64,000 nt of DNA, taken from Pontiella sulfatireligans. GTDB lineage: Bacteria; Verrucomicrobiota; Kiritimatiellia; Kiritimatiellales; Pontiellaceae. The translations under genes were made by a program, and so were the position numbers. The notes beneath the pieces are model-generated. The model did no database searches and was not told the DNA's origin. It saw nothing but the letters and a program-made list of their open reading frames with translations. The stretch covers positions 1,798,001 to 1,862,000 of the forward strand of contig NZ_CAAHFH010000001.1 of the NCBI RefSeq assembly GCF_900890705.1, read 5' to 3'. How positions within the stretch are numbered: position 1 is the first letter of the stretch; the number at the start of each line of letters is the position of its first letter. Below, in pieces: positions 27,431 to 37,139 of this stretch.

Positions 27431-30400
27431 TTACGGTGTGAAGGTGATGTTCAAGCGAATAAACGCTTCCGTTTCCGTCAGCGGCACCCGGTTCGTTGCC
27501 GACTCAAATCCCGTCACCGGGCCAGCCCCCCGTCCGACAACCTCAACGTCGTTGGTGCTCCACACACCACTGACCAGGTTGGAGTTCGACTCAACCGCAT
27601 AGCTCAGGCCGCGGGCCGCAGCTTCCGTAACACCCCATTCAACATGGATATACTGCAGATAACTTCCCTCGATCGACTCAACCGGAAGATTGGCCGCCCC
27701 GCCGATGGCATATGTAACGAGATTGTTCACGCCGTCCCCATTGGCATCTTCGAGCAGGTTGGTATTTGAACCGTGTCCCTGATCCGCCAGCCAATCGCTG
27801 TATAGCGATGAGGGGTTGTCCGAAATTGGATTAAGCCGGGCAATCTGGATATTGTCGATATCCATGTAATCGCCAGGTTGCCAGAGATTGCCGCCGTTCA
27901 GGGCCTGGAACTGCACACGAAACTGCTCAAAGCTGAATCCGGCATGCAGCGCCATCTCACCGGGCAGATGTTCGACTTCCGCTCCGCCCCCCAGCGTGGT
28001 GTAGGCCCGGAAAGAACCGAGCGCACCCGTGTTATCAAAATCGTAGACCAAACGAATATGCAGATTGCTTAGAGAAGTCGTACCGTTGACAACCAAGCTA
28101 CTTGTAGCACCACCGGTTCCTGTGCCGGCGGTGAGACTTAGGTTGAACACCTGGTTCTGATAGCGCAGAAGAGCCCGGTTGTCCTTGTCGCCGAGAGTCA
28201 CGTCACGGATCCCGAATCCACCTTGGGCGAACGCCGTGTTGGTAAACGCATAGCTGTTACTGAAATCAGCGGCCACCACATCCCAACTCACTTGGATCAT
28301 GCCGTTGCTGATGCCAAGATAAGATGCACCCGTTTTCCCAACAAAGAACCCCTCATCGGCCACTCCTGTCGCGGCGAAACGAGCCATTTCATTGATCACA
28401 GAGCCCATTGCCCCCCCGCCCAGAGTGTCCCCATTCACGGAACTTTCCGTACCAGCGGTGTCCAGGGCGACGCCATCGGCTGCTCCGGTGAAGGCCCATG
28501 TATCCAACTCTTCGACGGCGAGTGGGTTCAGATCAACATCATCGAGCATCACCACCGTGGTCTGGTTGCTGAGTAGTGTGTATTCGACGGGATAATCTTT
28601 GCCGTCATAATGGACGGTGATGTCGTAGTCGCCCTTGAAGCCGCGAACCGATGTTTCGCCAGCGGCGTCGGCTGTGGCAGACTCCTCGGTAACGTAACGA
28701 ATGCGATGGAGGTAGTACCAGACCAGCCCGTTCAACTTGATGGTTCCATCATAGCTACACATGGCCCAGTCTTCCACGGTCATGTAGGTCCAGGCCGTCA
28801 ACCCCGCGACCAGCGGATGACTGAAATAAGTAGTCAACGTCTCTTCCGTAATCTGCGCACGCAACGTTTCATCTACAGGGAACGTGTCTTTCGCGCGAAT
28901 CTCAAACTCCGTTCCAACCATTGGAAGACCATACCGGTCTCCAAAGTCATCCAGACGGTCATAAATCACATCCGGATCGAGATAGCCACGCGTCATGCGA
29001 CTCTGGAATCCGATCCGGGAGAGCGGAGCGTCGTTGGCTTGAAGGATATCGAGATGACTCATCATCGTGTCGCGGCGGCTGGTATATCCCGTTGGGTTTA
29101 TGGAAACCGGTTCCGCAGAGATTATGCCATATTCGTTCAATAAATATCGGCATTCCGGCAGGACGGCATTATTGGCCCCAATTTTGAACCATTCGGCCAT
29201 CTGGTCCCAGCCAATCAGATCCTGAATGCGGTGATTATCGCGAGTTTCGTTAATGACGTCCCACTCGTAGACCGGCCATAGCGAGGCCCATTCTGAGATG
29301 TCGGCTTGGATCTGGTCTTTCAGTTCTTGTTGCAGTGCCGGCTCGGCCAACTTGGCTTCTTGCTCACCCACCACGCGGGCATTCGCAAAAGCCAGGCCGC
29401 ATACCGCCGTATTTCCAGAACTATCGTGCGTCCAGATGCTTTCGAGTGCGGACACATTATTAAAATAAGAGTGAGCCGACTTTCTCTTCGAGTTCACCAG
29501 CACCCATTCGGCCGATGCGGGATAGATTCCGGCTACATAGGTGGAAACCCCCTCCAGCAAAATACCCGAGGAAGTTCCGGCAAAGCTATACGAATTGGTC
29601 AACCCGGACACATCGGACTGACTCGATGTAACAATATCCAGCAAACTGATGGCTCCGCCGTCGGGACGAAGGTGATAGACCACCACGCTTGAATAAGCGG
29701 CCTCCCTTGAAATATCCACCTGAACCGTTCCATCCGCCAGCACATCGGAAATCCAATAGCCGACACTCGGCCCGGTTCCCTTGGCGCGATCAAATAGGAT
29801 CGACGAAACAGATGCCGTCCCACTGAAGGTCACATTGGTTTCAAGCGGTTCCGTCCCGACATTGGAGCTCCAAAGTACCACCACCGTATCCCCGGCGAGC
29901 GCATCAACGGTTGCAATCACTTCATTGGTAACAGCTGCCGTACCGTACTGCTTAGATAAATAGACATGATCCCAAAGCGTTTCAAGGGCCACCACTTTTT
30001 CCGTCACAGCGGGGGTCATATGGGTTCCGCCCGGCCACATGAGCAAATGCCCGCGAACCGGCATATTGATGCGTTGCGCCCAATCAAAGAATCCCGGCAA
30101 ATAGGCCTCAAACCCGCTTCGGAGTTTCTGCTTCAGTCCGTTGTTCAACCCCACGCCATTGTAGAGTTTTTGAAATATTTCCTGATAGCGGTTGGTGCTG
30201 ATTCCTTGGAGATTATTGTCGGAATCGGTCAAGTCTCTTACCCGCAACACCCCCGAAAAGTGAAAGTCGTGGTCCTTGAGTTTCACGTCAACCTGCGCGC
30301 CCTCGATCGAGACCCCGTTGACATCGACCACCTGGATATCGAGATCGGCTTTACGGTGTTGTTCAATCCGAGCCTCCGCGTCGACACGCCATTGCGGCAC

Positions 30401-30568
30401 GACATCCGGCTTGACCAGGTCGGCAATTTGCTGTTGCTCGGCGGGCGTCAGCACCACACCCAGATCATCCGCATACTGCTGCACTTCTTCCGGTGTAAGC
30501 GTTGCCGCCTGAACCGCAAGAGAACCCAAAATAGATAGTGTTACGATAAGATACCGGACGATGTTCAT
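27431..30568 (-). CDS. GH10 xylanase-like protein with a domain inserted in the catalytic barrel
   Basis: 1045 residues, signal peptide 1-21. GH10 signals: FHFSGVLRVRD, RGHLLMWPG at 172-180, acid/base Glu441 in WDVINETRD, nucleophile Glu554 in MVGTEFEI, AGLTAWTYMTVEDW. The two Glu are 113 apart as expected, but RGH to WDVINE spans about 265 residues where ordinary GH10 enzymes need about 50; roughly residues 190-400 are an insertion homologous to the N-terminal domain of the 23425 fusion (VGYWISDVLADGTVQVD, YHLRPDGGAISLL). About 690-930 is a beta-sandwich shared with the 30689 protein, then a DANGDGVNNL calcium-type repeat and the common C-terminal module. Expected to cut beta-1,4-xylan or a related backbone. 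Separated from the upstream gene by a terminator. Confidence 0.9.
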   Translation of the reverse strand: MNIVRYLIVTLSILGSLAVQAATLTPEEVQQYADDLGVVLTPAEQQQIADLVKPDVVPQWRVDAEARIEQHRKADLDIQVVDVNGVSIEGAQVDVKLKDHDFHFSGVLRVRDLTDSDNNLQGISTNRYQEIFQKLYNGVGLNNGLKQKLRSGFEAYLPGFFDWAQRINMPVRGHLLMWPGGTHMTPAVTEKVVALETLWDHVYLSKQYGTAAVTNEVIATVDALAGDTVVVLWSSNVGTEPLETNVTFSGTASVSSILFDRAKGTGPSVGYWISDVLADGTVQVDISREAAYSSVVVYHLRPDGGAISLLDIVTSSQSDVSGLTNSYSFAGTSSGILLEGVSTYVAGIYPASAEWVLVNSKRKSAHSYFNNVSALESIWTHDSSGNTAVCGLAFANARVVGEQEAKLAEPALQQELKDQIQADISEWASLWPVYEWDVINETRDNHRIQDLIGWDQMAEWFKIGANNAVLPECRYLLNEYGIISAEPVSINPTGYTSRRDTMMSHLDILQANDAPLSRIGFQSRMTRGYLDPDVIYDRLDDFGDRYGLPMVGTEFEIRAKDTFPVDETLRAQITEETLTTYFSHPLVAGLTAWTYMTVEDWAMCSYDGTIKLNGLVWYYLHRIRYVTEESATADAAGETSVRGFKGDYDITVHYDGKDYPVEYTLLSNQTTVVMLDDVDLNPLAVEELDTWAFTGAADGVALDTAGTESSVNGDTLGGGAMGSVINEMARFAATGVADEGFFVGKTGASYLGISNGMIQVSWDVVAADFSNSYAFTNTAFAQGGFGIRDVTLGDKDNRALLRYQNQVFNLSLTAGTGTGGATSSLVVNGTTSLSNLHIRLVYDFDNTGALGSFRAYTTLGGGAEVEHLPGEMALHAGFSFEQFRVQFQALNGGNLWQPGDYMDIDNIQIARLNPISDNPSSLYSDWLADQGHGSNTNLLEDANGDGVNNLVTYAIGGAANLPVESIEGSYLQYIHVEWGVTEAAARGLSYAVESNSNLVSGVWSTNDVEVVGRGAGPVTGFESATNRVPLTETEAFIRLNITFTP

Positions 30569-30638
30569 GTTCTACCTCTTTAACTTGATACGCTTTGACA
30601 CGAATGGCGCAATATAGTTCAAATCCCAGTTTTCACCG

Positions 30639-30668
30639 AAAAAGCCCCGGCGTTTCCGCCGAGGCTTT
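30639..30668 (-). terminator. Rho-independent terminator
   Basis: On the minus strand, AAAGCCTCGGCG, loop GAAA, CGCCGGGGCTTT then TTC: a 12-bp stem with one U-G wobble and a run of five U. It lies 20 bases after the stop of the 30689 gene and before the GH10 start, so the two are probably separate transcripts. Confidence 0.85.
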
Positions 30669-30688
30669 CGTAATGATTTACCGCACGC

Positions 30689-32563
30689 TTACGGGGTAAA
30701 TGTAATGTTCAGACAAAGAAACTTCACATCAACATCTGTTTCAACCCGATTCGTTACCGCGTTATAACCAGATACGGCCGATGCACCGCTTCCAACAAAC
30801 TCGATACCCGTTGTGGTCCAGTTCGTGTTCACCAAATCCGTTCCCACGTTAAGGATAGAGGACAGTCCACGATCCGCCGCATCATCACGCTCGAAATAGA
30901 CATACTCGAGGTAGTTGGTTCCGCCCTCGCTCATCTGCGATTCTACCGGGGTATTACCCTGGTCAGCAGGATTATCCGGTGCACCACCGAAAGCATACTC
31001 GCTCAGGTTATCGAGCAGATCACCATCCGCATCATCGGTCAAATTAGTGTCTGCCCCCACCGTGTAATCAGCCAGCCAGGATTCATAGGCTTCTTCCGGT
31101 GTTTGATCACCCGTCGCAGGATTCAACTTAGCAAGCGTTATGTTATCCATCTGCATCGTGTCGCCCGCCTGCAGATAGTTTCCTCCATTGATGGTTTGGA
31201 ACTGCTGACGGAACTCACCGATCGTCTGTCCTGCATATACGCCTTCGACCGCTGCGGTTTGTTCTGCTCCTGCACCAATGGTGTAAAAGACACTATAGGT
31301 TCCAAGATCCATGTCCAAAACCTGACGAACATTAATGACATCACTCGCAACGGTTCCATCTTCCAACACAACCGTTGTGTTGCCACCTGTACCTGTGACC
31401 GTCAGCACAAATTGGTCAGTAGCACCAGAATAACGAGCCAGTGTGCTCAGGTCGTGGTCAGATCCGTCATTAAAACGGAATCCGAAACCTGCCTGAGCCG
31501 ACGTGTTACTCGCCGCGGTATTCACCATGTCCCACGTCGTCATGTCAAAGGACACTTGATAGACACCCGTCGTAGCACCCGCATAGGAAGCATGCGTGAA
31601 GCCCTTAAAAGCCGCTCCGGTTCCCGCAGCGAACAAGTTGACGGTTTCACCTTGGATATCGACACCTTTTGCCACGGCACCACCCAGTGTAGACCCGGTT
31701 CCTGTGGAACTAGGCACGGTACCCACAGCAGCGCCGTCCACTCCCCCGGTGAGGTCCCAGCTCTCGAGCAGTTCAACTTCTGGCGGTGGCGCCGGTGGGC
31801 CCGGCTGGAAGGTTTCAATCGTCCACTGGTCGATTTCCACAGTACATTCAGGCTCGAAGTCTTTGTACATCATGCCAATCCGGATTTTATCCAGCTCAAC
31901 AAAATTCGTCTGATTAGTGTTGGTCAATCCAAACGCACCATCCACGGCGCCAAGCTGCCAAATTGTATCCACGCCTTCGCGCAGGTAATAGGTTGAATAG
32001 GTGTCGGTCTCCAGATCAATGTCCATTCGCAATTGAATCCCCGTCCAACCGAGCGCGGTCATATTCAGATTGGTGTCTGAGCTGATTTCAATCGTCGTCT
32101 GCAAATCATCTCCATACACGGTATCCGCTTTCATCTGCACTTGATTCCCCGGGCCCCCCACCTTCAGGTAGAGGAAGGCCATCTTGGAACCGTCCCCGAT
32201 TCCAACGCCGATGCCTGAGTTATAGGTCGTCTCTGCATCAAAGTTAAAATCATTAAACCGAACCGTGGACCGCAGGATTGTATTGGACGTCCCCGCGTAA
32301 AACGTAGACCCTAACGCAGCATAGGCCGAGGTATTCGCCGGCGCCATATTGCTCCAGACCAGTGAACTCCCATCCGTTGCGCCATAGGCTTCCATTACGG
32401 AGTTGGGACTAAACGTCCCGGTTCCGCCAGCGCCATCGCTAACCCCATCGAGCGTCGTGCCTGCTGTCTCATTAAACGTAATGTCATTGACGACCGATGT
32501 CTGCGCGGATGCACTTATCGCCGCCGTCATGAGCGCCATTGTAATCCCAATAAACTTCTTCAT
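30689..32563 (-). CDS. Secreted double beta-sandwich protein, no catalytic domain recognised
   Basis: 624 residues from ATG 32563, preferred over ATG 32575 because GAGGTTAG lies 8 bases upstream and MKKFIGITMALMTAAISASA is a clean signal. Residues about 22-255 form a concanavalin/LamG-like beta-sandwich (FNDFNFDAETTYNSGIGVGI), then a PGPPAPPP linker, then a second sandwich (about 262-470) homologous to the one in the GH10 protein (GEFRQQFQTINGGNYLQAGD). DADGDLLDNLSEYAFGG near 514 and the common C-terminal module close the chain. No enzymatic motif is visible; a carbohydrate-binding or surface-attachment role is a guess. It follows the GH29-NodB gene by 102 bases and ends in a strong terminator. 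Confidence 0.8.
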   Translation of the reverse strand: MKKFIGITMALMTAAISASAQTSVVNDITFNETAGTTLDGVSDGAGGTGTFSPNSVMEAYGATDGSSLVWSNMAPANTSAYAALGSTFYAGTSNTILRSTVRFNDFNFDAETTYNSGIGVGIGDGSKMAFLYLKVGGPGNQVQMKADTVYGDDLQTTIEISSDTNLNMTALGWTGIQLRMDIDLETDTYSTYYLREGVDTIWQLGAVDGAFGLTNTNQTNFVELDKIRIGMMYKDFEPECTVEIDQWTIETFQPGPPAPPPEVELLESWDLTGGVDGAAVGTVPSSTGTGSTLGGAVAKGVDIQGETVNLFAAGTGAAFKGFTHASYAGATTGVYQVSFDMTTWDMVNTAASNTSAQAGFGFRFNDGSDHDLSTLARYSGATDQFVLTVTGTGGNTTVVLEDGTVASDVINVRQVLDMDLGTYSVFYTIGAGAEQTAAVEGVYAGQTIGEFRQQFQTINGGNYLQAGDTMQMDNITLAKLNPATGDQTPEEAYESWLADYTVGADTNLTDDADGDLLDNLSEYAFGGAPDNPADQGNTPVESQMSEGGTNYLEYVYFERDDAADRGLSSILNVGTDLVNTNWTTTGIEFVGSGASAVSGYNAVTNRVETDVDVKFLCLNITFTP

Positions 32564-32665
32564 AGCTAACCTCATGTTATATGTCTTTCACTCACACCAT
32601 CCCGCAGTCCACTGCAGAACAACAATTCATCAACAAATACTGATTTATCTCATATACTCAAAAAC

Positions 32666-34264
32666 TTACTCCCGGCCGGTTACCACATCCGCCACGTTGA
32701 CCGCACCGCGCAGTCGCTTGGACGATGAGGTTGCAAATAGTTCCCGCACCGTGACGGATGTAAACTTCTTCGTTTTCAGCTCAGCCAGGACAGCATCGAG
32801 TTCAGCCAATGTTTTTACTTCAAGAATGGCTCCCGGAGCCAATGCGTCCGAAGGTTCTACTGCCGTGAGCCCCAGATAATTGAGTACCGGCCAGGTAAAG
32901 TCATCGTATTCATATTCGGGTGCCCGGAATACGACCGGTGATTGGGTGGTGCGCAGTTGCTTCTGAACGGAATCGACCTCATTGCGTACCAGACGGGCAT
33001 TGGTTTTTCCGGTGATAACGGAGGATTCTTTTGAACCGTTTCCGAGTTCATGACCAGCCGTTACGAGTTCACGAAGCAATGCTTTCTCTTTTTTGGCAGA
33101 CGCTTCATTTACGAAAAAGGTTCCTCGACATTGCGCAGCTTCCAGACGCGCTGCCGCAGTTTTCAGATTGTCAGGACTCCAGTCTGGCGCAAAGATAAGG
33201 GAGACCTGATTGCCTTCAACGGCAACCTTCGATACTGGTCCCCGTGTAATATCGTACAGCTCGCTGTCGGCATGCGACACTTCGGCCGGATCCCACATTT
33301 CGCCTACCTGCTTCAGCACCGCAACGGTTTCAGGATGCAATACCCCGGTTTTTTCCGGCGCACAGTTCAGTAGCAGGTTGGCATTGCGATCGTTCAGCGG
33401 ACGCAGCAGTTTGTTTACGATATAGTCCGCATTCCGCACCGGAACACAGGGCGCTTCCGGATTGGCAAACCAGCCGTTGTTCAGCTTATCGCATACTTCG
33501 GTCGCCACAGTGTTATCAGGAGCAGGCAGCTCAAGCGAATACGGATACTCGTACCCGAACAGATCTGAGTCTTCCATGCTGCTGGAATTATTAGCGATAA
33601 CCAGGCAGTTCGGCTGTAAGGAATGAATATGCGCTTTAATCCGGCGCCATGCACCTGGCGTCATCCCGCCTTTGTCGGTACCACTCTGATCGATCCAAAC
33701 CAAGTCGACATCACCATAGTTTGTAAGCAGTTCCGAGAAATGAGTTTTAACCATCCCTTCGGCATCAATGGTTCCGGTTGCGTAATCTTCATGCGGCAGC
33801 GTCTGATAGTTTTTCCACTGATCCCCACCCCACAGCGGGAAGCAATAGTAGAAACCGACCTTCAGGCCGCGGGAACGGAATGCATCAACATATTCCTGAA
33901 CGACATCTGCTTTTCCATCTTTATAGTTCTTGAACCAGGTCACATCACGATCGGATGTGGCGGTATCCCACAGGCACCAGCCGCCGGTATGCTTAACCGT
34001 CAATACAGCATATTTCATTTTTGCTGCAACCGCCGCATCGGCCCACTGGCCGAAATCGAGGTTATCCGGATTAAACAGCAGCGGATCCTCCTGACCGCTG
34101 GACCAACCGCCCGGCACAAACGTCGACATGTTAAAATGCATAAACATGCCAAACTTCCAGCTCAGAAACTCGTCTTGCAGTGCATTTAGGTCACGCGCGT
34201 CAACACGGGAACCCATTCCCGAGAAAACACCTGCCAGCAATATGCATATCAACCTAGACATCAT
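32666..34264 (-). CDS. GH29 fused to a degenerate NodB/polysaccharide-deacetylase-like domain
   Basis: 532 residues, signal peptide about 1-23. Residues 24-340 are GH29 of the shorter kind: SWKFGMFMHFNMSTF, KYAVLTVKHTGGWCLWDT, GLKVGFYYCFPLW, predicted nucleophile Asp192 in VWIDQSG (WID, not WFD), and NLLLNCAPEKTG. From about 354 the sequence follows the NodB fold: strand VSLIFAPDW, AAQCRGTFFVN, VTAGHELGNGSKESS, VVFRAPEYEY. The first motif lacks the TFDDG Asp pair and the HxxxH zinc ligands are replaced (GHELGNGS), while RxPxY is partly kept, so deacetylase activity looks lost. Gene order is sulfatase, GH29, then this gene, with a 14-base gap before it. Confidence 0.82.
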   Translation of the reverse strand: MMSRLICILLAGVFSGMGSRVDARDLNALQDEFLSWKFGMFMHFNMSTFVPGGWSSGQEDPLLFNPDNLDFGQWADAAVAAKMKYAVLTVKHTGGWCLWDTATSDRDVTWFKNYKDGKADVVQEYVDAFRSRGLKVGFYYCFPLWGGDQWKNYQTLPHEDYATGTIDAEGMVKTHFSELLTNYGDVDLVWIDQSGTDKGGMTPGAWRRIKAHIHSLQPNCLVIANNSSSMEDSDLFGYEYPYSLELPAPDNTVATEVCDKLNNGWFANPEAPCVPVRNADYIVNKLLRPLNDRNANLLLNCAPEKTGVLHPETVAVLKQVGEMWDPAEVSHADSELYDITRGPVSKVAVEGNQVSLIFAPDWSPDNLKTAAARLEAAQCRGTFFVNEASAKKEKALLRELVTAGHELGNGSKESSVITGKTNARLVRNEVDSVQKQLRTTQSPVVFRAPEYEYDDFTWPVLNYLGLTAVEPSDALAPGAILEVKTLAELDAVLAELKTKKFTSVTVRELFATSSSKRLRGAVNVADVVTGRE

Positions 34265-34278
34265 TATTATTTACTCTG

Positions 34279-35640
34279 CTAATTCTGTGAAATTTTTCCG
34301 GACTTGCCTGTGTAGAGATCAATCGCTTCATCCAGTTCAACTTTGATTACTCGGCCCAGGCCAATATCCAAGTCATCAGGCACATCGAGAAAGCGCGAAG
34401 GCGGAACGTTGTTCCATGGCGCGCCGCCGGCATTTTTTATATTCACTTCTGCATCGGGTGCACCGAGTACGGAAATTTTCTTCGGCGTGTTCTGAAGCCC
34501 TTTGAGCATCAGGCCGTTCACCGGGTCACTCGAAACAAACAGGTAGAGCGTTTTCCGATCCTTGGAAATCGTGCTGCACCCCGCATAGTGGTTTTTATGG
34601 ATTCCGGCGGTGCTGCCATAAACCGCTTCACCGTTTAGCTTCAGCCACGCACCGATCTGGCGAAGACTGTCCTGTTGCCATTGAGGTATCGTGCCGTCCG
34701 GTTTGGGGCTGACGTTGAGCAACAGATTACCACCCATCGCTACCGTTTCGCTCAACAGTTGAATAAGGTATGGCGTATCGATGTGGTTATTAACCGAAGC
34801 TTGCATCCGTTCGCTATATCCCCAGCCCGGACACATGGTCATGCACAGTTCCCACGGTCCGTTCAACTGGGCAAATGGAATCCCCTGCTCCGGCGTATCA
34901 TAATCTCCATACTCGCCCATCCGGGCATTCAGTATCACATTGGGAGCCCACGCTTTGAGTTTTTCGCGCATGCCTTTCATGTCCCAGTATTCTTCGGAAA
35001 CATCCCAATCGCCATCAAACCAAAGCAGATCAGGCTGATACCCGCACAGCTCTTTCAACTGCGTGTCGTTAAACGTGCGAAACCGCTGCCAGGCCTCCGT
35101 AGAGTCAGGTGTTTTCTTTTTGGCATCCGTTTTTCTCATTTTACCGATCGTGCCGTAATCCTTGTTGGCCCAATCCAGCCATGAAAAATAGAGACCCACT
35201 TTTAACCCCTGCTCGCGGAGGGCTTCAGCATACGGTTTCACCAAATCACGTCCCGCCGGGGTTTTTCCGATCACATCCAGATCACCTGCCTGGGTGTCCC
35301 ACAGCGCCATGCCGTCGTGATGCTTGGTGGTCAAAACCGCGTAGCGGGCCCCCGCCTCTTTGAACAACTTCGCCCAGGCCTCCGGGTCATAATTTTTCGC
35401 AGTGAACGAATCGCCCTGCTTCATGTAGTCTTCAAAAGTGATCTTGTTGTTGAAGATGGGCCAGGACGCTCCGTCGCCATTCACCGAATAGATGCCCCAA
35501 TGGATAAAAATACCGAACTTCGCATCCTTAAACCACTCCATCTCCGGAGTGAAGCCCCCCGGAACCGTTTCCCGTTCTCTAGCCTCACCACTCAACAAAA
35601 TCAACACGGTCATAGCGACCATTAGCATCATTGCTTTCAT
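34279..35640 (-). CDS. GH29 alpha-L-fucosidase
   Basis: 453 residues from ATG 35640; a GTG six bases upstream has no room for a ribosome site, whereas GGGGTG precedes the ATG. Signal MKAMMLMVAMTVLILLSGEA. Classic family: WFKDAKFGIFIHWGIYSV, YAVLTTKHHDGMALWDT, GRDLVKPYAEALREQGLKVG, nucleophile Asp209 in LLWFDGDWD, and GGNLLLNVSPKPDG. The C-terminal beta domain is short and there is no F5/8 module, closer to the canonical alpha-L-fucosidase than the long GH29 proteins here. It starts 16 bases after the sulfatase at 35657 and precedes the GH29-NodB gene, probably in one transcript. Confidence 0.95.
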   Translation of the reverse strand: MKAMMLMVAMTVLILLSGEARERETVPGGFTPEMEWFKDAKFGIFIHWGIYSVNGDGASWPIFNNKITFEDYMKQGDSFTAKNYDPEAWAKLFKEAGARYAVLTTKHHDGMALWDTQAGDLDVIGKTPAGRDLVKPYAEALREQGLKVGLYFSWLDWANKDYGTIGKMRKTDAKKKTPDSTEAWQRFRTFNDTQLKELCGYQPDLLWFDGDWDVSEEYWDMKGMREKLKAWAPNVILNARMGEYGDYDTPEQGIPFAQLNGPWELCMTMCPGWGYSERMQASVNNHIDTPYLIQLLSETVAMGGNLLLNVSPKPDGTIPQWQQDSLRQIGAWLKLNGEAVYGSTAGIHKNHYAGCSTISKDRKTLYLFVSSDPVNGLMLKGLQNTPKKISVLGAPDAEVNIKNAGGAPWNNVPPSRFLDVPDDLDIGLGRVIKVELDEAIDLYTGKSGKISQN

Positions 35641-35656
35641 TTTCACCCCAGTATTA

Positions 35657-37045
35657 TCAATCTAAAGCATAGTCAGGATTTAACGTGAGTTCGGGGGCTC
35701 CAACCTCTTTTTCCCACCGGCGCAGCTTTTGCGTCAACTGCTGCATTTTTTCAGGATGGCTTTTGGAAAGATCGTGCTCTTCCTTCGGATCATCCTTCAG
35801 GTTGTAGAGTTCGAAGGTGCTGTACTCGACGTTTTCCCGCAGCTTGAAATCGCCATCAAAAATGACGTTGCGCCAGGGATATTTCCAAAGCTTGGTTTTT
35901 TCGTTGTAGGCTCCGTATTTCGGATAGTAGCAGACAATGGAACGAGCTGGCAGCGTCTTGCTTTTCCCGGTCAGCAACGGCGTCAGCACTTCGCCGTCGA
36001 GCGGATGGTTTTGAGGGCGCTCCACTCCGGCCAAATCGAGGAAGGTGGGATAGAGGTCAACGTGGGTGATCCGTTCAGCGCACTCGCTCCCTGCACCGAT
36101 CTTTCCCGGCCACTTAAAGATGTAGGGAACCCGCAGGCCGCCGTCGTAGACATCGCCCTTCTGCCCGCGATAGCCGCCGACGAGATCTGCGCAGTATGAT
36201 CCGTTGTCGGAGGTGAAGATAACGATCGTATCCTCTTCGAGATTCATTTCTTTCAATGCCGCCATCAGCCGACCCACACAGTCGTCGAGATGCTTGGTCA
36301 TCGCAGCAACTACCGGAACGTTCTCCGGCTTGCGGCTGATGAACTCCTGTCCCTTGAGCTTCTTTTCAAAGTGGTCGATATAATCCTGCCGGGTTTCGAA
36401 CGGGGCGTGGACGAGGTAGTACGGCATATAGAGAAAGAAAGGCTGCTCTTTTTTAACGGATGCCTTCATGAATTTAATCGCCTCGCCGGTGAAGTATTCA
36501 TTGGAGTCCATGCCTTCCGGCAGTTTCAACGGCGGATCGGTACGGCTGTCGTCATAATGCCCTCGGCAAACGTACGCCTCGTCGAAACCATGATAGCGCG
36601 GGTGCAGCTCATTCTTATAGTTCCCTGCGTGCCACTTGCCATACATCGCCGTCGCGTAGCCGTTGGCCTTGAACTGCTCGGCAAAGGTAACTTTATCCAA
36701 CTGCAACCCAGTCAGTTTCGGAACAATATATTTAATCAGGTGTTCTTTTCCCCGGTGATGCTCCATCACCCGGTAGCCGCCGGTGCGCGGGGCATACTGC
36801 CCGCTGAGAATCGCAATGCGCGAGGGTTGGCAGGTCGGATGATCAGCATATCCATTCGTAAACTTCATGCCCTCAGATCTAAGCCGGTCAATGTTCGGCG
36901 TTTCCAGCCAATCCGTGCCGTAGCAATGCAATCCGCCATAGCCGAGATCATCCGCCAGAATAAAAACCACATTAGGTTGCGCCCACAGCACCGCAGGCAT
37001 CGCCAAAGCCAGTCCCACTATCCACATACCGAGTTGTCTATGCAC
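35657..37045 (-). CDS. Type I formylglycine sulfatase (GTG start)
   Basis: 462 residues. I place the start at GTG 37045 because GGAGGAGAAC lies directly upstream; an ATG 30 bases earlier would put this ribosome site inside the coding region. Signal about 1-22. LADDLGYGGLHCYG at 30-43, formylglycine Cys72 in PTCQPSR, then SGQYAPRTGGYRV; GKWHAGN; TSDNGSYCADLVGGYRGQKG. Close paralogue of the sulfatase at 50337-51719, and both are immediately followed by a GH29 gene, so a sulfatase-GH29 pair seems to have been copied. A TGTTATAT repeat lies about 95 bases upstream. Confidence 0.93.
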   Translation of the reverse strand: MHRQLGMWIVGLALAMPAVLWAQPNVVFILADDLGYGGLHCYGTDWLETPNIDRLRSEGMKFTNGYADHPTCQPSRIAILSGQYAPRTGGYRVMEHHRGKEHLIKYIVPKLTGLQLDKVTFAEQFKANGYATAMYGKWHAGNYKNELHPRYHGFDEAYVCRGHYDDSRTDPPLKLPEGMDSNEYFTGEAIKFMKASVKKEQPFFLYMPYYLVHAPFETRQDYIDHFEKKLKGQEFISRKPENVPVVAAMTKHLDDCVGRLMAALKEMNLEEDTIVIFTSDNGSYCADLVGGYRGQKGDVYDGGLRVPYIFKWPGKIGAGSECAERITHVDLYPTFLDLAGVERPQNHPLDGEVLTPLLTGKSKTLPARSIVCYYPKYGAYNEKTKLWKYPWRNVIFDGDFKLRENVEYSTFELYNLKDDPKEEHDLSKSHPEKMQQLTQKLRRWEKEVGAPELTLNPDYALD

Positions 37046-37139
37046 GTTCTCCTCCAAATTTTTATAATACAACACATATATATCTATAAACGTATTGTGT
37101 CAATTTTTTTGGACATTAAACCCGCTAACAATCCATTTT

